A DNA stretch of 40,113 nt from Petrimonas sp. Lineage in GTDB: Bacteria; Bacteroidota; Bacteroidia; Bacteroidales; Dysgonomonadaceae. This document shows positions 1-6,831 of the stretch, piece by piece. The position numbers and the translations under genes are program-made. The stretch covers positions 1 to 40,113 of the forward strand of contig DUNG01000021.1 of the NCBI GenBank assembly GCA_012839475.1, in the 5' to 3' direction. Below the pieces are notes generated by a model, which was given only the letters and a program-made list of their open reading frames with translations, ran no database searches and was not told where the DNA came from. How positions within the stretch are numbered: position 1 is the stretch's first letter; each line of letters opens with the position of its first letter.

Positions 1-513
1 CCGCTGAATGGTCTCAATGGGGGTGAACGCCGCTGACCCTTCCAGCTCTTCCCGTGGGGGGTCGTTTAGGAGCACCCTCATGCCCAGCTTTTCGCACGCG
101 ACGGCCACCTTGCTACCCACGTTCCCCACGCCCACGATGCCTATCATTTTCTCGTTCAGCTGAAAGCGATATTTCCGTGCCAGGTAGAGCAGGGAGGCGG
201 TAACGTACTGCTCCACGGAGGAGGCGTTGCAGCCCGGGGCGGTGCGCCAGGCGATGCCTTGGGCATCGCAATACGCGGTGTCGATATGGTCGAACCCAAT
301 GGTGGCCGAGCAAATCAACTTGACCCGGCTACCGGCCAGCATCTCCTCGTTGAACCGGGTCACGGTGCGGACGATCAGCGCGTCTTTCTCTTTCACGGCA
401 TCCGGTGTGAATTGGTTGCCGGGCAGGTATTCCACTTCGCCGTACCGCTCGGCAACCCCTTGCAGGAAGGGGATATGGGCGTCTGCCAGTATCTTAATAG
501 GATCTGTCTCCAT
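1..513 (-). CDS. pdxB: Erythronate-4-phosphate dehydrogenase, N-terminal part (runs off left edge)
   Basis: The first 171 codons are present; the 3' part lies beyond position 1. PdxB oxidises 4-phosphoerythronate to 3-phosphohydroxypyruvate-type keto acid in the DXP-independent route to pyridoxal phosphate, in the cytoplasm. The reading begins METDPIKILADAHIPF and keeps family landmarks: an N-terminal substrate domain, the VRTVTRFNEEML segment, SATIGFDHID, APGCNASSVEQYV and the NAD-binding glycine motif GIVGVGNVG at about residues 125-133. These features separate it from general D-2-hydroxyacid dehydrogenases such as SerA. It is the last of three minus-strand genes (nfnA, nfnB, pdxB), 127 bp after nfnB, so co-transcription is possible but not shown. 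No clear Shine-Dalgarno site precedes the ATG. Confidence 0.88.
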   Translation of the reverse strand, partial: METDPIKILADAHIPFLQGVAERYGEVEYLPGNQFTPDAVKEKDALIVRTVTRFNEEMLAGSRVKLICSATIGFDHIDTAYCDAQGIAWRTAPGCNASSVEQYVTASLLYLARKYRFQLNEKMIGIVGVGNVGSKVAVACEKLGMRVLLNDPPREELEGSAAFTPIETIQR

Positions 514-534
514 AGGTTACGCGGATAACTTAGT

Positions 535-632
535 TGTTAGTTGTGCTATTGGTTGTATTGTTGGTTGCTTTCCCTACCGTTAACTGCTTTCTCTGTCGTT
601 GGTTGTTGCATGAACCGTTGGTTATTAAACGT
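535..632. repeat. Degenerate TTGGTTG-type repeats in the nfnB-pdxB gap
   Basis: On the plus strand the gap holds many imperfect copies of a TTGGTTGT/GTTGTTAG-like heptamer to octamer, separated by pyrimidine-rich stretches. No hairpin terminator and no TAnnTTTG promoter are visible here. It resembles the short degenerate repeats seen elsewhere in the window between genes (for example near 16044). Function is unknown. Confidence 0.3.
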
Positions 633-640
633 ATATCAGA

Positions 641-2110
641 TTATCCTTCGCCTTGCAAGTACCGGTGCATCGCCTTGGCGGCCCTTCTCCCGTCGCCCAT
701 GGCCAGGATAACGGTCGCCCCGCCACGCACGATATCGCCCCCCGCGAAGATCATCTCGTCGGCGGTCTGCATGGTCTCCTCGTTGACCACGATGGTACCC
801 CATCGGGTGATCTCTAAACCCGTGAACGACTGGGGAATGAGCGGGTTGGGGGAGACCCCCACGCTCACGATCACCTCGTCTACCTCCAGCCAAACGGTGT
901 CGCCCTCGATGGGGATGGGGCGGCGACGACCCGACGCGTCGGGTTCGCCCAAGCGCATGCGCTGCAGCTCGGCCCGCTGTACCCGCCCCCGCTCGTCGCC
1001 CTCGTACCGAAGCGGGTTGTGCAGGGTAAAGAACTCGATGCCCTCCTCCTTCGCGTGCTTGACCTCTTCTACCCTTGCCGGCATCTCCGCTTCGGTGCGG
1101 CGGTAAACGATGGCCGCCTTCTCCGCGCCGAGGCGCTTCGCGGTGCGCACGGCGTCCATGGCCGTGTTACCCCCGCCGATAACAGCCACCCTTTTTCCCT
1201 TGTACACCGGGGTATCGCTATCCGGGTCGGCCGCCTGCATCAGGTTCACCCGCGTGAGGTACTCGTTGCACGACATCACGCCCACCAGGTTCTCACCGGG
1301 GATGTTCATGAAGTTGGGCAACCCGGCACCACTGCCCACGAAGATCCCTTTGAATCCCTCGTCAACGAGGTCCTCTTGAGAAATGGTCTTCCCCACGATG
1401 CAATTGGTTATGAACTTCACCCCCATCGCGCGAAGGCTATCTATCTCAACGTCGACGATCTCGCTGGGAAGGCGGAACTCGGGAATCCCGTACCGTAGGA
1501 CGCCCCCCAGCTCGTGGAGCGCCTCGAAAACGGTTACGTCGTATCCCAGCTTCACCATATCGCCCGCGAAGGAGAGACCGGCAGGTCCCGAGCCCACCAC
1601 GGCGACCTGAATATTATTGGCTGGCGCAGTCTCCGGGATGGATACCTGGCCACTCTCCCGCTCGTAGTCGGCGGCAAATCGCTCCAGGTGGCCAATTGCC
1701 ACCGGCTCCTTGTTCAGCTTGAGCGTGTAAAAGCACTGGCTCTCACACTGCCGCTCCTGCGGGCAAACGCGGCCGCAGACGGCCGGTAGCGCGTTTGATG
1801 CTTTCAGCGTTTTCGCCGCTTCGAGGAACTCGCCGCGCTCGATGTTCTTGATGAACTTCGGGATATTGACCTCCACCGGGCAACCGCTGATGCAGGTGGG
1901 GTTCGCGCAGTCGAGGCAGCGGCGTGCCTCACCCATGGCCTGCTCAGGGGTAAGCCCCAGGTTCACCTCATCATGGTTGTGCCGACGTACCATGGGATCC
2001 CGCTCGGGCATCTGCACCCGCGGGATGGCAACGCGGTCCTTGTTCTTCAGCGATGTGCGCAACGCCGTGCGCCACTCTTTCGCCCGTTCCGTTTTTAAAT
2101 ATTCGCTCAT
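641..2110 (-). CDS. nfnB: NADPH-binding large subunit of electron-bifurcating ferredoxin:NADP+ transhydrogenase (NfnB, GltD-like)
   Basis: 489 residues, the usual length. NfnB carries the bifurcating FAD and two [4Fe-4S] clusters, and in complex with NfnA couples NADH and reduced ferredoxin oxidation to reduction of two NADP+. The N-terminal cluster domain shows Cys65, Cys68, Cys73, Cys77 and Cys112, Cys116, Cys122, Cys126. The FAD-binding motif GSGPAG is at 173-178, the NADPH-binding motif GGGNTAMD at 312-319, and a C-terminal FAD motif (FAGGD) lies near 462. By sequence alone it would also match the glutamate synthase small subunit GltD. The nfnA gene 21 bp upstream, and the absence of gltB, make NfnB the better name. 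A sulfide-dehydrogenase (SudA) role is an older name for the same family. Confidence 0.85.
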   Translation of the reverse strand: MSEYLKTERAKEWRTALRTSLKNKDRVAIPRVQMPERDPMVRRHNHDEVNLGLTPEQAMGEARRCLDCANPTCISGCPVEVNIPKFIKNIERGEFLEAAKTLKASNALPAVCGRVCPQERQCESQCFYTLKLNKEPVAIGHLERFAADYERESGQVSIPETAPANNIQVAVVGSGPAGLSFAGDMVKLGYDVTVFEALHELGGVLRYGIPEFRLPSEIVDVEIDSLRAMGVKFITNCIVGKTISQEDLVDEGFKGIFVGSGAGLPNFMNIPGENLVGVMSCNEYLTRVNLMQAADPDSDTPVYKGKRVAVIGGGNTAMDAVRTAKRLGAEKAAIVYRRTEAEMPARVEEVKHAKEEGIEFFTLHNPLRYEGDERGRVQRAELQRMRLGEPDASGRRRPIPIEGDTVWLEVDEVIVSVGVSPNPLIPQSFTGLEITRWGTIVVNEETMQTADEMIFAGGDIVRGGATVILAMGDGRRAAKAMHRYLQGEG

Positions 2111-2131
2111 ACCTTATATTATCACCTATGT

Positions 2132-2914
2132 TTAATCGTACGCTTTCAAACGCATCAGCATCTCGTCGAAATCTACCTGGTGGGCATCAAACTCGGGGCC
2201 GTCGACACAAACGAACCGGGTCTGCCCCCCAACGGTTACGCGGCAGGCACCGCACATGCCCGTCCCATCGACCATGATGGTGTTGAGCGACGCCACCGTG
2301 GGCACGTTGTACTTTTTGGTCAACTCGGCGACGAACTTCATCATGATAGCGGGGCCGATGGTGATGCAGCGGTCTACCTTTTCCCGCTGGATGACCTCCT
2401 CCACGCCGGCCGTGATCAACCCCTTTTTGCCGTATGACCCATCGTCGGTCATGATCACCACCTCATCGGAATGCTCCCTTACCTGCTCCTCCAAGATGAT
2501 CAGCTCCTTGGTACGCGCGGCGATAACCGAGATGACCCGGTTGCCGGCCTGCTTCATCGCTTCGATGATGGGCAACATGGGGGCCACCCCCACGCCTCCC
2601 CCGGCGCAAACCACCGTCCCGAATTTCTCGATGTCGGTCGCTTTCCCCAGCGGACCCACCAAATCGGTAATGTGATCGCCCACCTCCAAGAGGCAGAGCT
2701 TTTCGGATGACTTACCCACGCGCTGCACCACCAGCGTGATGGTTCCCTTTTCCACGTTGGCCGAGGCAATGGTGTAGGGAACACGCTCCCCCTTCTTGCC
2801 CACGCGGACGATCACGAAGTGGCCGGCACGACGACTTTTGGCGATTAGCGGGGCTTCAACTTCGAAACGGACCACCCGCTCAGATAGGTACTCTTTGGCG
2901 ACAATCTTGTTCAT
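2132..2914 (-). CDS. nfnA: FAD/[2Fe-2S] small subunit of electron-bifurcating transhydrogenase (NfnA)
   Basis: 260 residues from the ATG at 2914. A TTG 21 bp upstream is also in frame, but the ATG is preceded by AAAGGT and starts the conserved MNKIVAKEYL. The protein is a ferredoxin-NADP reductase-like fold: an FAD-binding barrel with VPYTIAS (46-52), an NAD-binding half with CAGGGVGVAP (103-112), and a C-terminal [2Fe-2S] site with Asp216, Cys221, Cys224 and Cys236. The one-Asp, three-Cys ligand set is the arrangement known for NfnA and differs from the four-Cys site of PyrK, a paralogue at 34859. The pair likely balances NADH, NADPH and ferredoxin in an anaerobe. It probably heads the nfnA-nfnB operon. 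Confidence 0.86.
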   Translation of the reverse strand: MNKIVAKEYLSERVVRFEVEAPLIAKSRRAGHFVIVRVGKKGERVPYTIASANVEKGTITLVVQRVGKSSEKLCLLEVGDHITDLVGPLGKATDIEKFGTVVCAGGGVGVAPMLPIIEAMKQAGNRVISVIAARTKELIILEEQVREHSDEVVIMTDDGSYGKKGLITAGVEEVIQREKVDRCITIGPAIMMKFVAELTKKYNVPTVASLNTIMVDGTGMCGACRVTVGGQTRFVCVDGPEFDAHQVDFDEMLMRLKAYD

Positions 2915-2950
2915 GACCTTTAAATTTTCATTCAACCCTTGTATCGTTCA

Positions 2951-2958
2951 CAAAAATA
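2951..2958 (-). promoter_or_regulatory. Probable -7 element of the nfnA promoter
   Basis: Read on the minus strand this is TATTTTTG, matching the Bacteroidota -7 consensus TAnnTTTG, 37 bp upstream of the nfnA ATG. The -33 position (about 2978-2981) reads TTTA rather than TTTG, so the upstream box is weak. Confidence 0.5.
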
Positions 2959-3029
2959 CATTTTTTCACGCGGATTTTAAAATGAAACCGGATATGTTTA
3001 AGGTAATCATGGATCATCTTTGGAAATGG

Positions 3030-3086
3030 TGTGCAAAATCACGAATGATGTGTAAAATCACGAATGATGTTTGAAATCACGCGGGT
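3030..3086. repeat. Tandem 19-bp repeats between the nfnA and ssrA promoters
   Basis: Unit 1 (3030-3048) and unit 2 (3049-3067) are identical except for one base (TGTG[C/T]AAAATCACGAATGA). A third, degraded unit (3068-3086) keeps TGTT..AAATCACG. The repeats lie in the divergent intergenic region between nfnA and the tmRNA promoter. A protein-binding array is possible, but so is a simple slippage product. Confidence 0.75.
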
Positions 3087-3102
3087 GTGAAGGTAAATTA
3101 AC

Positions 3103-3133
3103 TTGCTTTTTTGAGGGGAAAACGCTAACTTTG
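3103..3133 (+). promoter_or_regulatory. Promoter of ssrA
   Basis: A TTG box at 3103-3105 is followed after 20 bp by TAACTTTG at 3126-3133, fitting the Bacteroidota primary-sigma pattern TTTG-N19-TAnnTTTG. Transcription would start near 3140, giving a leader of about 60 nt that is removed from the tmRNA precursor. Confidence 0.7.
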
Positions 3134-3202
3134 TGGCGCTTTGTTACTCGCAACTCAAATAAACCCTTGTTTTGATTGACTATCAGCGAGATACAAAGGC
3201 AT

Positions 3203-3600
3203 GGGGTTGACTGGTTTTGACAGCGGGTAGAGGTGGTTTGTAAGCATGCAGTGCGTTGTCGGTTTGCACTTTAATCTCAAACGTCAAATCATTAACTGGC
3301 AACAATAATTACGCTCTTGCCGCGTAGCCGAAGAACAGTAAGCTGACGCTTAATCCCGTCACCAGGTGATGGGACAAGACATCGCCCGGGAGCTGTGACT
3401 CCGAAGCGTCCCGATCAGGCGGTGCAGGTAAATCGGAGATAGGATAGGGGAGGCTTCGGCCCCTTTCCGAAATTAAAGAAGCTAAGGAGCGGGTATGGTG
3501 GCTTCAGTCGCGCTCACTCCCTACAACCAAAATGAAGCTAAGCATGTAGAAAGCAGATGGCTTCCTCGTTTGGACGCGGGTTCGACTCCCGCCAACTCCA
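3203..3600 (+). ncRNA. ssrA: Transfer-messenger RNA (tmRNA), tag peptide GNNNYALAA
   Basis: 398 nt. It rescues stalled ribosomes by acting first as an alanyl-tRNA and then as a short mRNA for a degradation tag. The 5' end GGGGTTG pairs with CAACTCC at 3593-3599 to form the acceptor stem, followed by the discriminator A at 3600; the next bases are CGG, so CCA must be added after transcription. The 3' tRNA-like domain has a normal T-loop (TTCGACT). The tag frame is 3298-3327: GGC AAC AAT AAT TAC GCT CTT GCC GCG TAG, giving GNNNYALAA after the alanine from the charged tmRNA. The YALAA end is the usual signal for ClpXP-type proteases. It has its own promoter and terminator. Confidence 0.95.
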
Positions 3601-3644
3601 CGGTACAGACTGAACAGTTAGAGAAGGGGGGTAAAGTGATGAAT

Positions 3645-3679
3645 AAAAAAAGGTGTCTCTTAAAAAGACACCTTTTTTA
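3645..3679 (+). terminator. Intrinsic terminator of ssrA
   Basis: Stem AGGTGTCT (3651-3658) and AGACACCT (3666-3673) with a 7-nt loop. It is flanked by an A-run before and a T-run after, 45 bp beyond the tmRNA end. Confidence 0.85.
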
Positions 3680-3767
3680 TTTTAGTATTTTTTAGCTACC
3701 CGATTTGCCTCGGCAAATTCCTCGCTTTATGTTATGGCGCGTTTTACTTTTCAGTTTGTAACACGCC

Positions 3768-4247
3768 TTACCTTCCCCTTCCAACTCCTTGTCGAACACT
3801 CCCTTGCCTGAAGTTAGTCACCTCTTTCTGCATGAAGTCGCGTTCTGCTTGTTGCGCTTTGAATAGTTTTTCAGGCGAGAGAACCTTCTCGAACTTCGGG
3901 GCGTACTCTTTATCCAGGGCGGCCTCTTTGACCTTTATCTCAACATCGTTTTCGAGCAACTTGCGGTACTCCTCATCAGAGATATTGTTGTTCTCCCTTA
4001 TTTCCCTGAGTTTCTCCCGGTGCTTCGCATGCAATTCGAATTTTTTTTGGGTGAGTTCGTTGTTCAACGGGAAGTATTTGTCCGCCTCGGCTTGGGTAAG
4101 TCCAGCCTCTTTCTGGATGTACTCACTTTTTCTCTTCTCATAGTCCAACATGTTCATTCGCCGGTTTTCCTGTTGTTGGGCCAAAAGTGTTGATCCCAAC
4201 GTGGAAAGCAGCAATAAACCACATAGTAAGATAACCCGATTCTTCAT
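3768..4247 (-). CDS. Spy/CpxP-like periplasmic protein of an ECF sigma factor operon
   Basis: 159 residues with a cleavable signal peptide (MKNRVILLCGLLLLSTLGSTLLAQ). The mature part is highly charged and predicted helical, with QKEAGLTQAEADKYFPL, ELHAKHREKLREI and a basic glycine/arginine-rich end (RQGVGRGR). This layout of helical periplasmic protein with a helix around EAD/FPL is typical of Bacteroidota proteins annotated as 'sensor of ECF-type sigma factor' and is loosely like Spy/CpxP. It is the last gene of the cluster, 13 bp after the anti-sigma-like gene. A role as envelope-stress chaperone or signal protein is inference from position and shape; no binding residues can be pointed out. 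Confidence 0.6.
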   Translation of the reverse strand: MKNRVILLCGLLLLSTLGSTLLAQQQENRRMNMLDYEKRKSEYIQKEAGLTQAEADKYFPLNNELTQKKFELHAKHREKLREIRENNNISDEEYRKLLENDVEIKVKEAALDKEYAPKFEKVLSPEKLFKAQQAERDFMQKEVTNFRQGSVRQGVGRGR

Positions 4248-4260
4248 AACTGACCTTATA

Positions 4261-4668
4261 TTATTGATAGACTTGATGATAGAGGTAGTCGTAATACCCG
4301 TCGCTCATCAGTTGATCTTCCAGATACTGGTAAAACTCCTCCTCGGTAATATACACGGTAGACCAGTAGCTATCGGATGCCGATTCTATGGTGGTCGGCA
4401 CCGGGGCTTCTTTCCTCGATGACAAAATCCCTCCATCCTCCGGCGATTGGGTGACGAAGGTAATGGTGAAATATAGCCCGGCCAACATCGCGGCCAAGTA
4501 GACCCAGGGTCTGGCCTTTTCCCATAACGAGACCTTCCGGGGAGGAACGAACTCCTTCTCCGGTAGGCGGTACATTATCTCTTCGTTGAATCGCGCGAAA
4601 TAATTCTCGGGTACTTTAAATGGATTTTCCCTGTTCACCTCTTGCAAATTGTTAAATTTAGTTTCCAT
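4261..4668 (-). CDS. Single-pass membrane protein, probable anti-sigma factor
   Basis: 135 residues from the ATG at 4668, which directly follows AAGAGGT. A GTG at 4731 overlapping the sigma gene is an alternative start. The N-terminal cytoplasmic part has ENPFKVPENYFARFNEEIM, a segment common in small Bacteroidota membrane proteins encoded after ECF sigma genes. One transmembrane helix follows (about residues 52-70, PWVYLAAMLAGLYFTITFV). The outside part is rich in Tyr, Asp and Glu and ends YDYLYHQVYQ. It lacks a recognisable zinc-binding anti-sigma motif. Position after the sigma gene suggests that it holds the sigma factor at the membrane; this is inference. Confidence 0.6.
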   Translation of the reverse strand: METKFNNLQEVNRENPFKVPENYFARFNEEIMYRLPEKEFVPPRKVSLWEKARPWVYLAAMLAGLYFTITFVTQSPEDGGILSSRKEAPVPTTIESASDSYWSTVYITEEEFYQYLEDQLMSDGYYDYLYHQVYQ

Positions 4669-4717
4669 ACCTCTTTTGCGCTGTACTGTTGAATAGACTG
4701 AACGATAGATAAAAGGT

Positions 4718-5269
4718 TTAACGCGGTTCACTTAAAAATTTTTCAATTTTTTTAGTAGCGTGGTGGTAGGAGGCTTTAAGTGCTCCTACTGAGGTGCCTA
4801 GGATATCTGACATCTCCTCGTACTTCAGCTCTTTAAAGTATTTCATTTGAAAAACGAGCCGTTGTTTTTCGGGAAGAGAGAGGATTGCCTTTTGCAAGAG
4901 CAGTTGCGCCTCATCGCCATCAAAATAGGTGTCGCTCTCAAGCGTGTTTAGGAGGAACGTATCATCATCGTCCATGGAGACGTTATTCTGTTTGCGTTTT
5001 TTGTTGAGGAAGGTGATGCTCTCGTTGATCGCGATCCGGTATAACCAGGTGGAGAGCTTGGAATCGCCCCTGAAGTTATCAATATTGGTCCAGGCCTTAA
5101 TAAAGGTGTCCTGTAAGATATCATCAGCGTCCTCGTGCACGAGCACCATCTTACGGATTTGCCAATACAGCCGCTCGCTGTACTCCGATACGACTGTCGC
5201 GAATGCTTGACGGCAGCTCTTCGGATCGCGTAGGGCGTTAATTAATTCTTGCTCGTTGGTCATTCCCAT
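4718..5269 (-). CDS. RNA polymerase ECF-type sigma factor (sigma-70 family)
   Basis: 183 residues. Region 2 is visible from about 27 to 95 (DADDILQDTFIKAW, then STWLYRIAINESITFLNKK, promoter melting and -10 recognition). Region 4 runs from about 130 to 178 with LPEKQRLVFQMKYF and a helix-turn-helix (YEEMSDILGTSVGALKASY) for the -35 box. This is the extracytoplasmic-function group of alternative sigma factors. Two ATG codons two residues apart (5269 and 5263) could both serve as start. The gene lies 18 bp after the TPR gene and about 50 bp before the probable anti-sigma gene, so all four are likely one transcript. Confidence 0.9.
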   Translation of the reverse strand: MGMTNEQELINALRDPKSCRQAFATVVSEYSERLYWQIRKMVLVHEDADDILQDTFIKAWTNIDNFRGDSKLSTWLYRIAINESITFLNKKRKQNNVSMDDDDTFLLNTLESDTYFDGDEAQLLLQKAILSLPEKQRLVFQMKYFKELKYEEMSDILGTSVGALKASYHHATKKIEKFLSEPR

Positions 5270-5287
5270 CCTGTTATTATACTGACG

Positions 5288-6385
5288 TTAACTCGCATCC
5301 CCTTTTTCAAACCATATCACGAAGTTGACCGCGGCATCGGGATTCTGTTGCCACCACTCCAGCGATTCGGGGTAGTAGGAAACGCTGATGTAGCGACAAA
5401 AGGTGTCGTAATAGTTTGAGTTGGAAATCAGGGAGAAAACGGGCACGTAAAATGTCCAGAGGATACCCTCTTTGTTGTCCATGCTCTCCTTTTCGAGTTC
5501 GCTTATAAAGGCTTTGTTTACCGTCTTGAAGATCGTGAACTCATCCATGGTTGCATCCACCGCCTTGAGCGAGTCGATCGTGGAGGTGATGACCCGATGG
5601 ACCGAGCTATGGTCTAAACTGCTTTGGCTGCTCAAGAGGGATGAAGTGCCGGGGTTGGGTCTGTTTACCGTATCACCCCGTGTCATCTGCAACTGGGTGA
5701 ACGAACGCTCTATCGGCTCGTCCTGCTTCTTTATCCGCATGGTTTGCAGCATCTCCTCGAACGCGTTCTTGGAGCGGCGGCTATCGGGCTCAAGCAGGAG
5801 GAACATCTGGAACGAGAGAATGCTCTGTATCCATAATCCTTTATCGTTCAGTGAATAAGCGTTAAGAAGGAAAGCACCGCTATGCGTTTTGTTCAGGTCG
5901 ATGGCCCGCTTCAGATGTTCCAGCGTCTTGTCGGTATTTCCCTTCTTGTAATAGTTTAACGCCATGTTGAAATGGAGGAGGTACTCGTCTTCCCATTTTT
6001 CCAACCCTTCCCGAAGCAACGCGATCGCTTCATCCACGCGGTCCAACCCTGCCAGAGCCTCGCTTTTTGCCGCGTATGCGCTTGAACAGAGCTGCTCGTT
6101 GGATGAATTGATTACCCAAGAACTATGCAGCAACGCGTTCTCAAAATCTCTCAAGGCCAGGTAGGAGAGCGACAACTCGTAATTAGCAAGGACGGAGGTA
6201 CTGTCTAATTCCAGCGCCTCCAAATAGCGATCTATCGCCTCTTCATAATTGCCCTCATCGTGAAGTTCTACCCCTTCGCTGATAAGCTCGTCCACGCGTG
6301 GGTCCTGGTTCTGGCCGTACACGGTGAGCGTGAAAAGTAGCGTTACCGAAAGGATCACGAGGATCTGAAGGATGGCTTGTCTCAT
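5288..6385 (-). CDS. Exported TPR-repeat protein
   Basis: 365 residues from the ATG at 6385, where a signal peptide begins (MRQAILQILVILSVTLLFTL, with a probable cut after VYG). The frame stays open upstream, but that extension has no conserved character. Tetratricopeptide repeats follow from about residue 30 to 190, for example EGVELHDEGNYEEAIDRYLE, LALRDFENALLHSSWVI and MALNYYKKGNTDKTLEHLKR. The C-terminal half (about 230-365) is of no family I can name. TPRs scaffold protein contacts, so a role in the envelope linked to the downstream sigma/anti-sigma pair is plausible. It is the first gene of the minus-strand cluster. Confidence 0.75.
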   Translation of the reverse strand: MRQAILQILVILSVTLLFTLTVYGQNQDPRVDELISEGVELHDEGNYEEAIDRYLEALELDSTSVLANYELSLSYLALRDFENALLHSSWVINSSNEQLCSSAYAAKSEALAGLDRVDEAIALLREGLEKWEDEYLLHFNMALNYYKKGNTDKTLEHLKRAIDLNKTHSGAFLLNAYSLNDKGLWIQSILSFQMFLLLEPDSRRSKNAFEEMLQTMRIKKQDEPIERSFTQLQMTRGDTVNRPNPGTSSLLSSQSSLDHSSVHRVITSTIDSLKAVDATMDEFTIFKTVNKAFISELEKESMDNKEGILWTFYVPVFSLISNSNYYDTFCRYISVSYYPESLEWWQQNPDAAVNFVIWFEKGDAS

Positions 6386-6831
6386 CGCATGATAGTTTTT
6401 GATGGGATAAAAGTAGGATAAAAAAAGGAGAACCGGAACCTTACCGAGGTAAATCGTCCGTTTTGTAACACTTCTAAACAGATTCACGTCAGGATTAAAT
6501 GGTTTTTTACAATTTGAGTCGAAGCTTACTAACCTTATCCTGCAAATAGTTCCAATTATTGGCACGCCCTTGGTTCATCGCAACGAAACCCGTACCGAAG
6601 AAACCTGTAAATTCCTTCTAATTATTAGTACGCACTCGGAAAAGAACGGTTTTTTTGAGGAAAATATCGTACTTTTCAAGGTTACGCGGGAAGGAGGGTA
6701 TCGGGGTCGTAACATTTTGTTATCAATAAAATTAAGCGTAACTTCGCGAGCCATTTTATTCGTCATACGGTTGGCAAAATAATGATGGGAAGAGGGTTGC
6801 TTTCATGGATTATTTTTTAGGTTATTAAATC
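6386..6831. other. Divergent intergenic region between the sigma-factor cluster and yidE
   Basis: 446 bp with no convincing gene. A palindrome TAACATTTTGTTA lies at 6710-6722 (arms TAACA/TGTTA), and TTTTGTAACA lies near 6461-6470. GTAACA-type boxes could be -35 elements for an ECF sigma factor, which would fit autoregulation of the cluster; this is inference. No full TTTG-N19-TAnnTTTG promoter was found for either gene. Confidence 0.5.

Noticed and set aside
641-2110. Naming this gene gltD (glutamate synthase small subunit)
   Set aside because: No gltB is present and the adjacent gene is a NfnA-type flavoprotein with the one-Asp, three-Cys cluster site.
2132-2914. Naming this gene pyrK
   Set aside because: The cluster ligands differ from the four-Cys PyrK pattern, pyrD is not adjacent, and a true pyrK-pyrD pair is present at 34859-36534.
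3030-3086. CRISPR array
   Set aside because: The repeats are directly adjacent, with no spacers and no cas genes.
3495-3695. Small open frame across the 3' end of the tmRNA
   Set aside because: It covers the tRNA-like domain and terminator and is not a protein gene.
6386-6565. Longer N-terminus for the TPR protein, starting at 6565
   Set aside because: The added 60 residues lack conserved character, would bury the signal peptide, and cover the probable promoter region.
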